Numbered from the stretch's first letter, positions 1-5,717 are shown. The stretch is DNA of 5,785 bases from Candidatus Sediminicultor tertius (GCA_003527405.1 DPXH01000018.1:1-5785); one strand, 5' to 3'. The notes: a model not told the origin generated them from the sequence alone. Made by a program: numbers and translations.

Positions 1-224
1 CAATTTGCCACAGAAGCATTCCCTGATTGAGCGGTGACTATTAAGCCTTCAACATAATTGGAAAGCATTTGAGCTAAAGCTCCACCTAAAGGGTAATAAG
101 TTCCGCCGGTTCCGCCGGTAGCAATAGCTACAAATTGTCTTTCAGCAGCCATCCCAAAACCAAACATTCCCATCACTAAACTAATTGCTAATACTAAAAC
201 TAATATTGTCTTACTTTTTAACAT
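1..224 (-). CDS. TAXI-family TRAP transporter solute-binding protein (N-terminal fragment, cut by window edge)
   Basis: Reading leftward from an ATG at 224 gives 74 codons open to the window edge, so the gene is incomplete here. The product starts MLKSKTILVLVLAIS, a lysine-containing n-region followed by a hydrophobic core, and has a plausible signal peptidase site after about residue 26 (GFGMA|AE). The mature part begins with RQFVAIATGGTGGTYYPLGG, the glycine-rich N-terminal signature of the TAXI (TRAP-associated extracytoplasmic immunogenic) binding proteins. Proteins of this family capture a small substrate, often a dicarboxylate or amino acid, outside the membrane and pass it to a fused DctQM-type permease; the substrate cannot be told from this fragment. 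The permease gene would be expected beyond the left edge. The start is set by an AAAGGAG ribosome binding site just upstream. It is probably a separate transcription unit from ybeY, because a promoter lies between them. Confidence 0.88.
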   Translation of the reverse strand, partial: MLKSKTILVLVLAISLVMGMFGFGMAAERQFVAIATGGTGGTYYPLGGALAQMLSNYVEGLIVTAQSGNASVAN

Positions 225-232
225 TAATAGAT

Positions 233-240
233 TCTCCTTT
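233..240 (-). promoter_or_regulatory. Ribosome binding site of the TAXI gene
   Basis: On the minus strand AAAGGAGA lies about 8 nt before the ATG at 224. It is a near-consensus Shine-Dalgarno and fixes that start. Confidence 0.8.
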
Positions 241-269
241 TAATTTTTAATATTTTATGGATTCTACTA

Positions 270-283
270 AAAGCAAATATTTT
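270..283. repeat. Direct repeat copy A (AAAGCAAATATTTT)
   Basis: This 14-nt sequence recurs identically at 436-449. This copy lies in the untranslated leader of the TAXI gene, about 45 nt before its start codon. Both copies contain the palindromic octamer AAATATTT. It may be a protein-binding site or the remnant of a small duplication. Confidence 0.6.
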
Positions 284-359
284 ATAGGCTGATACCTCAC
301 CTCCCATTTTTTAGGGCTTTTCGTTCAGCGAATCTGTGTTAAGTATTTTTTATCCATAT

Positions 360-392
360 TTACTTTTTAGGTTAAAATAACCTAAAAAGTAA
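360..392. repeat. Perfect 15-bp inverted repeat with 3-nt loop, in the TAXI leader
   Basis: Bases 360-374 (containing TACTTTTTAGGTTA) and 378-392 (containing TAACCTAAAAAGTA) are perfect reverse complements around a central AAA. Neither strand shows a U-tract right after the stem, and the stem has only three G-C pairs, so it is not a textbook intrinsic terminator. Its place about 15 nt downstream of the predicted TAXI transcription start suits an operator or a leader hairpin. It could still help end transcripts arriving from ybeY. Confidence 0.75.
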
Positions 393-413
393 TTAAATAT
401 TATGGTTAATTTT

Positions 414-442
414 ATTATAGTAAACATCGGGTTACAAAGCAA
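414..442 (-). promoter_or_regulatory. Putative sigma70-type promoter for the TAXI gene
   Basis: On the minus strand TTGCTT (442-437) is followed after exactly 17 nt by a perfect TATAAT (419-414). The -35 box matches the TTGACA consensus in only its first three bases and lies within the last codons and stop of ybeY. Transcription would begin near 407 and give a leader of about 180 nt before the TAXI start. A perfect palindrome sits just downstream of the predicted start. The region is AT-rich, so chance hexamers are common; the six-of-six -10 box and ideal spacing raise the odds. Confidence 0.5.
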
Positions 443-878
443 ATATTTTCAAGATTTCACTCTCTTTTTCCCTCATAATTTTATAATCTTTGTCTTCTTC
501 GTGGTCATAACCGGTTAAGTGTAATAAACCATGAATCAGCAATACCGTCAGCTCTTTTTCGATACCATGATTTAAGGTGTCTGCCTGCCTTTGGGCGGTC
601 TCTGCGGATATAATTATATCCCCCAGAGGTTTATCACTTTCTATCTCCGGAGATTTTACAGCTCCTTCCTGCAAACTAAAAGATAGAACATCGGTTGGTT
701 TATCAATCCCCCGATATTTATTATTCAGCGTCCTAATAAATTTATCATCAGTAAATAAAACACTGATTTCAGTTTTTTCATCAACTTTTAGATGTAGCAG
801 AACCTTTTTGATTATCTCCTCTATCTTTCGCTGATTTATCTTTATTATCTTCTGCTGATTTTTTATTAGAATTTCCAT
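432..878 (-). CDS. ybeY: Endoribonuclease YbeY (16S rRNA maturation and ribosome quality control)
   Basis: This 148-residue protein is the usual YbeY length (about 150). The zinc-binding signature HGLLHLTGYDHEEDKD lies at residues 116-131, with H116, H120 and H126 as the expected metal ligands. Upstream are the conserved LNNKYRGIDKPTDVLSF (51-67) and GDIIIS (86-91) blocks. YbeY is a metal-dependent cytoplasmic single-strand RNase required for 16S rRNA 3'-end maturation and for removing defective 70S ribosomes, and it works with PhoH/YbeZ, encoded two genes upstream. The ATG start gives the N-terminus normal for the family (MEILIKNQ). Its first 98 nt overlap the end of pgpH in another frame. 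The only nearby Shine-Dalgarno-like sequence is a weak GAAGAG followed by a run of eight A, so translation probably depends on coupling to pgpH. The stop is followed by a separate promoter for the TAXI gene. Confidence 0.95.
   Translation of the reverse strand: MEILIKNQQKIIKINQRKIEEIIKKVLLHLKVDEKTEISVLFTDDKFIRTLNNKYRGIDKPTDVLSFSLQEGAVKSPEIESDKPLGDIIISAETAQRQADTLNHGIEKELTVLLIHGLLHLTGYDHEEDKDYKIMREKESEILKIFAL
436..449. repeat. Direct repeat copy B (AAAGCAAATATTTT)
   Basis: This is identical over 14 nt to 270-283 and in the same orientation. It falls in the last codons of ybeY and covers the proposed -35 element of the TAXI promoter, so a protein binding here could affect that promoter. Confidence 0.6.
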
Positions 879-3069
879 TCTTTTTTTTCTCTTCTTTCAC
901 TTTATTTATTAAATCCTCATCGGGATATTCCACCCGGCTGTGAAACATTCCGGTAAGTATCCGGGAAAAACTATCTCCGATTTTGTCCAGGTCTTTCAAG
1001 GTTAAATCACATTCTTCCAGCTGTCCATTTTCCAAATTCTTCTGGATAATCTCTTTCACCAGGGTTTTTATCCGGGTTGCCGTAGGATTAGTTAAACTTC
1101 TGGTGGCTGCTTCCAGCGAATCAGCCAACAAAATAATCCCTGCCTCTTTAGTCTGGGGTTTTGGTCCGGAATAACGGTAATTCTCTTCGGCAACCGCATC
1201 ATTAGCAGATCCGTTTTCTTTTAAAGCTCGGTGGAAGAAATAGGTAATCAAATTGGTTCCATGGTGCTGGGCAATTATATCAATTATATCCTTAGGGAGT
1301 TTATTTTTTTTCGCCAATTCTATCCCTTCTTTAATATGAGAAGCAATTACCAAAGCACTTAAACTGGGTTCCATCTCATCATGAATATTTTTATAGGCCT
1401 CTTGATTCTCAGTAAAAAAATATGGTCTCTTTATTTTACCTATATCATGATAAATAGCACCAACCCGAGCTAACAAGCCATTACCTCCAATTTCCTCAGC
1501 AGCAGTCTCTGATAGATTTCCTACAACTATGCTGTGATGATAGGTACCGGGTGCTTCCAAAATCATCTTTTTTAGTAAAGGCTGATTAGGATTAGATAAT
1601 TCCATCAGCTTAAAAGAGGTGGTGATATCGAAATAGCTTTCCAGGAAAGGCAGAATTCCGATAGTCAAAATTACGGCTAAAAAACCGTTTAGCACTCCCC
1701 ATAAATTATTTTGTAAAATTAGATAATAACCTTCGTTATTGATTAAACCTAAAGCTGATATGGTAATAATATTAACTCCGGCAATAATTAACCCTGCACG
1801 GGTCAAGCTCGACCTTTGGGTGATTTTCCGAATACTATATATAGCTACAATCCCGCTAATTACAGAGACTAAAATATAATTTATTCCGCCTCCCGGAATA
1901 AATCCTATTAACAAACTTAATATCACGGTAAGCAATATGGCAATATTGGGATTTAAAGATATAGCAATTAACATTGAGGCAGAAGCAATGGGCATTAAAT
2001 ATCCTGATGCTTGACTTGCTATTTTAGCGAGCAAAACAACAAAAATAGCAATAATACCCAGCAATATCAGTTTGTTTACATTTTCATAAATCTCAGGATA
2101 AAAGTAGCTTAAATATAAAAAGACCACTAAAAGGCAGATCGCAGTGATCATTGTTATTCCTACAATGTTAGAAAAATTTATCTTGGGATTTTTTAAACCT
2201 AAAGCATTAAGAATGGCGATATCTTCCGAAGTTATCACTTCTCCCTTTCTTATAATTATCTGCCCTTTTCGAATTGTTTTTATAACATCATCTACTGAGG
2301 CGATGGCTTCCTGACGTCTTTTTTCTGTATCTTCTTCATTTAGAAATAAACTTGGTAAAAGTAAAGAAGTAGCAATCTCACTGGCAATCAGGGCATCATG
2401 ATGATCGAGGGAAATCTCGCTAATCTCTCTAATTAATTGTTTTTTGGCATTTTCTAAATCGTCTTCCTTAATCCCCTGCTCCATAATTTTTCTCATAGAA
2501 CTTTTAATATCCACCCTTATTTTCTCTAAAGATAAATTATCCAGTTGGAGACAACCTGCTATGACCTGTTCACTAATAGATAATCCCAAATCTTCATTTA
2601 CTTCATTAGCCATTTTATTTAACTCATCATCTGTCAATCTCCTATCACTCTCCATTATAGGGGCAGTAGTATCTTTAGATGATTCATCTATTTTTTCCTG
2701 ATATTCTTTTATCTTTGAAAAAAGGTTATCTATCTGTTTTTCAACATTTTCAATATTTGCTAAATTTAAATCATACACTTCTTTTATCGATTTGGCAGCT
2801 TTTTCTCTTAAATTTTGTGTTGCTTCTACATCCACAAATTCAAAATCACCCGGGGAAAGAATATCTTTAGTGCAGATTTGACCTTCTTTCAAGAGAATTT
2901 TATCCGGGAAAAAATTAATAGATAGAACGAGAGTAATAGCGGTTAATAACACAAAAAATATAGATATTTTTTTTATTATATTTTTATCAGTCAATTTTTT
3001 CTTTTGCATATTTTTACCTGATATTTTATCTCTACTTTTCCATTTATTCCATTTCTCATATAGTTTCAC
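781..3069 (-). CDS. pgpH: Cyclic-di-AMP phosphodiesterase PgpH (7TMR-HDED / seven-TM / HD domain membrane protein)
   Basis: The 762-residue protein has the family architecture. It starts with a cytoplasmic basic stretch and one N-terminal TM helix (about 33-54). A helical extracytoplasmic 7TMR-HDED region follows (about 56-298), then a seven-helix membrane block (about 300-480) and a C-terminal cytoplasmic HD hydrolase domain (about 490-715). Likely metal ligands are H512 in APGTYHHS, H541-D542 in IYHDIGKIKRPYFF, H578, H602/H603 in QHHGT and D650 in LADSLEAA. Characterised members hydrolyse c-di-AMP to pApA and control potassium and osmotic homeostasis; activity here is inferred from homology. 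The start is GTG at 3069, preceded by AAAGGAGTGATC, which overlaps the end of phoH; the phoH stop is only 9 nt upstream. A second possible start is the ATG at residue 21. The lysine/serine/asparagine-rich tail after about residue 725 is low complexity, overlaps ybeY by 98 nt and follows an A8 run, so the true C-terminus is doubtful. Confidence 0.93.
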   Translation of the reverse strand: MKLYEKWNKWKSRDKISGKNMQKKKLTDKNIIKKISIFFVLLTAITLVLSINFFPDKILLKEGQICTKDILSPGDFEFVDVEATQNLREKAAKSIKEVYDLNLANIENVEKQIDNLFSKIKEYQEKIDESSKDTTAPIMESDRRLTDDELNKMANEVNEDLGLSISEQVIAGCLQLDNLSLEKIRVDIKSSMRKIMEQGIKEDDLENAKKQLIREISEISLDHHDALIASEIATSLLLPSLFLNEEDTEKRRQEAIASVDDVIKTIRKGQIIIRKGEVITSEDIAILNALGLKNPKINFSNIVGITMITAICLLVVFLYLSYFYPEIYENVNKLILLGIIAIFVVLLAKIASQASGYLMPIASASMLIAISLNPNIAILLTVILSLLIGFIPGGGINYILVSVISGIVAIYSIRKITQRSSLTRAGLIIAGVNIITISALGLINNEGYYLILQNNLWGVLNGFLAVILTIGILPFLESYFDITTSFKLMELSNPNQPLLKKMILEAPGTYHHSIVVGNLSETAAEEIGGNGLLARVGAIYHDIGKIKRPYFFTENQEAYKNIHDEMEPSLSALVIASHIKEGIELAKKNKLPKDIIDIIAQHHGTNLITYFFHRALKENGSANDAVAEENYRYSGPKPQTKEAGIILLADSLEAATRSLTNPTATRIKTLVKEIIQKNLENGQLEECDLTLKDLDKIGDSFSRILTGMFHSRVEYPDEDLINKVKEEKKKNGNSNKKSAEDNKDKSAKDRGDNQKGSATSKS
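881..888 (-). other. A8 homopolymer at the pgpH/ybeY junction
   Basis: On the minus strand eight A bases form the lysine codons AAA AAA AA(G) of pgpH, directly before the ybeY ATG at 878. With one more A, pgpH would stop within five codons (E-W-K-F-stop). With one fewer A, pgpH would read in frame into the ybeY ATG. Such runs are prone to polymerase or ribosome slippage and to sequencing indels, so this short site decides how the two proteins end and begin. Confidence 0.6.
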
Positions 3070-3078
3070 GAAGTTGGA

Positions 3079-4065
3079 TCACTCCTTTTTCTGGTTCCGT
3101 GAATCTTCCTTTTCGTAAGCACGTATAATCTCCTGAACCAATCTGTGTCTCACCACGTCCCGGTCATCAAGATATACAAATTCGATACCCTTTATCTTTT
3201 TAAGTATCTTTTCCACTCTTTTTAATCCGGAATGTTCTTTAAGCGGTAAATCTACCTGAGTAATATCTCCATTAATTATCACTTTGGAACCAAAACCAAA
3301 GCGGGTTAAAAACATCTTCATCTGACCTAAAGTGGTATTCTGAGCATCGTCTAAGATAATAAAGGAATTATTCAAGGTTCTTCCTCTCATATAGGCTAAA
3401 GGGGCTATTTCTATTATCCCTCTTTCCATATACTTTTGAAATTTTTCGGAAGGCATCATTTCGTACATTGCATCATAGAGGGGGCGAAAATAGGGGTCTA
3501 TCTTTTCCAATAAATCTCCGGGTAAATAACCTAAACTTTCCCCGGCTTCTACCGCCGGTCTAACCAAAATTATTCTATCTACTTCTTCGTTCTTTAGGGC
3601 AGACAGAGCAATAGCTACTGCCAGGTAGGTCTTTCCCGTACCGGCAGGTCCGATAGCAAAGACAATATCATTCTTTCTAACCGCTTCTACATATTTCTGT
3701 TGACCCAAGGTTTTTGGCCTGATCTCTTTACCTTTTTTAAAAACGTGAATTACATCTTTGTATAATAATTTCCAATTTACAGGCTGTTTACTCTCAGACA
3801 TTTCCACATGGTATCTTACCTGGGCTATAGAAAGTGGGTGTCCTTTCCTGATTATAGAAAGAAGTCCTTCAATTATTTTTATGGCATTATCCGCATCACT
3901 CTTTGCCCCCGAAATAACCAACTTGCTATCATTTTGGGTTGATATTTTTATGGGAAAATGCCGGTTAATTAATTTGATATTTTCGTCATATTGTCCAAAA
4001 AGTTCTCTTAGCTCATCTTTATTATTAATTAATATACTTTTACTTATGTTTTTATCTTTTTCTAT
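3079..4065 (-). CDS. phoH: PhoH/YbeZ-family ATPase with apparent non-canonical start codon
   Basis: This P-loop NTPase is the usual partner of YbeY in RNA metabolism. Using 328-residue numbering, an N-terminal KH-like part (about 15-90, with LRELFGQYDENIKLI and VISGAKSD) precedes the PhoH ATPase domain. Walker A is GPAGTGKT at 139-146 and Walker B is FIILDDAQN at 235-243. Also seen are RPAVEAGESLGYLPGDL, IAPLAYMRGRTL and NGDITQVDLP. The family usually has LDEAQN, so the Glu-to-Asp change in Walker B is conservative but notable. The first ordinary start codon is TTG at 3921, which would leave only 280 residues and remove conserved N-terminal homology. The same frame runs back without a stop to TAG at 4077. 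An ATA at 4065, preceded by GTAGGGA, gives 328 residues, the normal family length. I therefore infer AUA initiation or a base error or mutation of an ATG; the stop at 3079 is certain. pgpH follows after 9 nt. A promoter is predicted just upstream. Confidence 0.9.
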   Translation of the reverse strand: MEKDKNISKSILINNKDELRELFGQYDENIKLINRHFPIKISTQNDSKLVISGAKSDADNAIKIIEGLLSIIRKGHPLSIAQVRYHVEMSESKQPVNWKLLYKDVIHVFKKGKEIRPKTLGQQKYVEAVRKNDIVFAIGPAGTGKTYLAVAIALSALKNEEVDRIILVRPAVEAGESLGYLPGDLLEKIDPYFRPLYDAMYEMMPSEKFQKYMERGIIEIAPLAYMRGRTLNNSFIILDDAQNTTLGQMKMFLTRFGFGSKVIINGDITQVDLPLKEHSGLKRVEKILKKIKGIEFVYLDDRDVVRHRLVQEIIRAYEKEDSRNQKKE

Positions 4066-4071
4066 TATATT

Positions 4072-4078
4072 TCCCTAC
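4072..4078 (-). promoter_or_regulatory. Possible ribosome binding site deciding the phoH start
   Basis: GTAGGGA on the minus strand lies 6 nt before the in-frame ATA at 4065. It is only a moderate Shine-Dalgarno match, but it is the only one near the N-terminus that homology predicts. No comparable site favours the TTG at 3921. Confidence 0.4.
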
Positions 4079-4086
4079 TTTCGTAA

Positions 4087-4114
4087 AATATAGTAAAGGA
4101 ACTAAAAGTGTAAA
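4087..4114 (-). promoter_or_regulatory. Putative sigma70-type promoter for phoH-pgpH-ybeY
   Basis: On the minus strand TTTACA (4114-4109, five of six to TTGACA) is followed after 16 nt by TATATT (4092-4087, five of six to TATAAT). Transcription would start near 4080, leaving a leader of only about 15 nt before the inferred phoH start. The -35 box is part of the heptad repeat tract, so the match may be a by-product of that AT-rich repeat. Confidence 0.4.
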
Positions 4115-4200
4115 ACGTAAAGCGCAAAACCAAAACTCAAAACTAAAAACCAAGAAAGAAGTTTTGAATTTTGAATTATAGTTTTTCATTTTTCGCTTTA
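4089..4200. repeat. Degenerate 7-nt-periodic tract forming an imperfect long inverted repeat
   Basis: Read on the minus strand from 4200, the sequence divides into about 16 heptads. The first half is A-rich (AAAATTC, AAAACTT) and the second half T-rich (AGTTTTG twice, GTTTTGC, GTTTTAC). The halves are imperfect reverse complements: TAAAGCG at 4118-4124 pairs with CGCTTTA at 4194-4200, with further A/T pairing inward to a turn near 4153-4160. The tract fills most of the 146 nt between the small membrane protein and phoH. It looks like an expanded and drifted microsatellite or intergenic repeat. A transcript could fold into a long weak hairpin. Confidence 0.7.
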
Positions 4201-4211
4201 AATTTTTAGCT

Positions 4212-4655
4212 TTATCTTCTATGTCTCTGAAAATCATAAGGCCTTAGAGCTCTGGGTGGAGCAATTATCTCGGATAATATTATCCCGTTAACCAGAATAT
4301 TATCAGATAAATATATTTCCAACCCGCTTTTACGGCCAGATGAAATTTCTTCCTCATCTTTTACTGCCGCTTTTTCAGCAAAAACCTCTTTCTTTTTATC
4401 CTCATATTTATCTTTATAGTATTTTTTAACCTCATCATCTATAATAATTTTGTCCTTTTTTTCCATATTATCAACTTGTTTTATATTAATCTTATCCTCA
4501 GGTGAACCTGCTTCATCCGGAATTTCCGAAAATACCGAGATAGAATCATCTTCTTCTTTTTGCATCAAGCTGTAAGATCTTCTTTTCTGATTTACTATTC
4601 GGCTTAACAAACTTATTATAATATAGAAAATAAATATATATAAAATTAATGACAT
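4212..4655 (-). CDS. Uncharacterised small membrane-anchored protein with C-terminal NGIILSEIIAPPRALRPY motif
   Basis: I do not recognise this 147-residue protein by function. An N-terminal hydrophobic helix (about 3-20, LILYIFIFYIIISLL) is followed by basic residues at 24-26, which predicts a single anchor with the body in the cytoplasm. Residues 30-112 are highly charged (many K, E and D), low in complexity and probably disordered. The last 30 residues form a more ordered-looking segment, LSDNILVNGIILSEIIAPPRALRPY (about 116-140, split by eye), followed by a short basic tail. Contrast between a variable linker and this C-terminal patch suggests a tether ending in a short binding peptide. 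The ATG is preceded by AAAGGA at good spacing, and the gene lies 37 nt after floA, so co-transcription with floA is likely. It occupies the place of yqfB/yqfC/yqfD in Bacillus but has no evident similarity to them. Confidence 0.75.
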   Translation of the reverse strand: MSLILYIFIFYIIISLLSRIVNQKRRSYSLMQKEEDDSISVFSEIPDEAGSPEDKINIKQVDNMEKKDKIIIDDEVKKYYKDKYEDKKKEVFAEKAAVKDEEEISSGRKSGLEIYLSDNILVNGIILSEIIAPPRALRPYDFQRHRR

Positions 4656-4692
4656 TATTTATTATATCCTTTTTAAGTAAAATAATATTATC

Positions 4693-5673
4693 TTATTTAT
4701 TTTCCTTCTTTTTTGAGGTTTCAGAAATACTATCCCGCATAGAAGTATCAGCTTCAATATTTTTCAAATTGTAATAATCCATGACTCCCAATTTACCTTT
4801 TCTTAAGGCTTCTGCCATTGCCTTAGGGACTTCTGCTTCTGCTTCTACCACCTTTGCTCTCATTTCCTGAACTCTGGCCTTCATTTCCTGCTCCTGAGCT
4901 ACCGCTAAAGCCCTTCTCTGTTCAGCCTTGGCTTGAGCAATCTTTTTATCAGCTTCTGCCTGATCAGTCTGCAGAATTGCGCCAATATTTTTACCTACAT
5001 CGACATCAGCAATATCGATAGACAATATCTCAAAAGCAGTCCCGGCATCCAAACCTTTTTTTAAGACAGTCTTGGAAATATTATCCGGATTTTCTAAAAC
5101 ATTTTTATGGGCCTCTGATGAACCGATGGTAGTGACAATTCCTTCTCCTACCCTGGCTATAATTGTCTCTTCACCGGCTCCGCCCACCAGGCGTTCTATA
5201 TTTGCTCTTACTGTTACCCTGGCTGTAGCCATAACCTGAATACCATTTTTGGCCACTGCTGCTACTATCGGAGTCTTTATTACTTTCGGATTTACGCTCA
5301 TCTGTACTGCTTCAAGAACATTCCTACCGGCTAAATCGATAGCGGTTGCCTTTTCAAAGGTTAAATTGAGACCGGCTCTCTCAGCAGCAATCAAGGAATC
5401 TACTACCCGGTCAACATCTCCCCCAGCCAGGAAATGTGCTTCCAACTTATCAATGGAAACGTCCAATCCTGCTTTAGTGGCTTTTATTAGGGCGCTGACT
5501 ATCTTATGAGGAGGCACTCTTCTAAGCCTCATGCCCACTAAAGTAAAAATTCCCACCTTTACTCCTGCCGCTATAGCTGAAATCCATAATCCTACCGGTA
5601 TAAACTGAAAGAAAATATAGATTATAAAAATAACTACGATAATCGGAATCAACGGAATCAATAATTCAAACAT
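4693..5673 (-). CDS. floA: Flotillin-like protein FloA (membrane microdomain scaffold)
   Basis: The 326-residue product matches FloA in length (about 330) and layout. A strongly hydrophobic N-terminal segment (about 3-48, with a central break near FFQFIPVG) forms the membrane hairpin. An SPFH/band-7 domain spans about 50-230, including RRVPPHKIV, AHFLAGGDVDRVV, NPKVIKTPIVAAVAKNG and FEILSIDIADVDVGKNIGA. A glutamate/alanine-rich coiled coil follows at about 238-290 (QAEADKKIAQAKAEQ, EAEAEVPKAMAEAL), and the protein ends in a charged tail. In Bacillus, FloA oligomerises in functional membrane microdomains and influences membrane fluidity and assembly of membrane complexes. The ATG start has an ideal AAGGAGG site upstream. 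The NfeD-type protein often encoded just upstream is not visible here, but only 112 nt remain on that side. The gene for a small anchored protein follows after 37 nt. Confidence 0.95.
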   Translation of the reverse strand: MFELLIPLIPIIVVIFIIYIFFQFIPVGLWISAIAAGVKVGIFTLVGMRLRRVPPHKIVSALIKATKAGLDVSIDKLEAHFLAGGDVDRVVDSLIAAERAGLNLTFEKATAIDLAGRNVLEAVQMSVNPKVIKTPIVAAVAKNGIQVMATARVTVRANIERLVGGAGEETIIARVGEGIVTTIGSSEAHKNVLENPDNISKTVLKKGLDAGTAFEILSIDIADVDVGKNIGAILQTDQAEADKKIAQAKAEQRRALAVAQEQEMKARVQEMRAKVVEAEAEVPKAMAEALRKGKLGVMDYYNLKNIEADTSMRDSISETSKKKENK

Positions 5674-5680
5674 TTTATTA

Positions 5681-5689
5681 CCTCCTTAT
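5681..5689 (-). promoter_or_regulatory. Strong ribosome binding site of floA
   Basis: The minus strand reads ATAAGGAGG followed by TAATAAA-ATG. This is a full-strength Shine-Dalgarno at good spacing, and it confirms the start at 5673 and suggests high expression. Confidence 0.85.
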
Positions 5690-5717
5690 TCTATTATTTT
5701 CGCTATCTTTTATACCT

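Larger units (their letters stand above)
225..431. other. Intergenic region between ybeY and the TAXI gene
   Basis: This stretch of about 207 nt holds the -10 half of a promoter, a 33-nt palindrome, one copy of a 14-nt direct repeat and the TAXI ribosome binding site. On the minus strand the middle part also has a short TTCG/CGAA hairpin (about 320-332) and a G-rich GGGAGGTGAGG stretch (about 295-305). I compared it by eye with common riboswitch consensus motifs and recognised none. No U-tracted terminator is visible after ybeY. Confidence 0.6.

Noticed and set aside
224..307. 27-codon minus-strand leader frame whose TAA overlaps the TAXI ATG
   Set aside because: The ATG at 307 has no Shine-Dalgarno and is shortly preceded by a stop. 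The composition is ordinary, and a frame this short is expected by chance.
295..345. Possible riboswitch in the TAXI leader (short TTCG/CGAA hairpin, GGGAGGTGAGG stretch)
   Set aside because: I could not match it by eye to c-di-GMP, M-box, SAM, TPP, glycine, preQ1, guanidine or fluoride consensus features. A covariance-model search would decide.
360..392. Intrinsic terminator after ybeY
   Set aside because: The stem is perfect but AT-rich, and neither strand has a run of U directly after it, so it is listed as a palindrome only.
577..834. Plus-strand open frame opposite ybeY
   Set aside because: It is antisense to a well-supported conserved gene, serine-rich, and lacks a ribosome binding site. 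It is a shadow of the minus-strand coding pattern.
2444..2870. Two plus-strand open frames opposite pgpH
   Set aside because: Both are antisense to the extracytoplasmic region of pgpH and show no recognisable protein features.
3758..4093. Plus-strand open frame of 111 codons opposite phoH
   Set aside because: It is antisense to the conserved N-terminal part of phoH. Its hydrophobic, serine-rich translation is typical of shadow frames in AT-rich genes.
4052..4237. Minus-strand reading frame of 61 codons between the small membrane protein and phoH
   Set aside because: It starts inside the end of the preceding gene, has no ribosome binding site, and its F/L-rich translation simply decodes the heptad repeat tract. 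It also runs into the N-terminal part of phoH.
5249..5509. Plus-strand open frame opposite floA
   Set aside because: It lies wholly antisense to the conserved SPFH domain and has no start signals.
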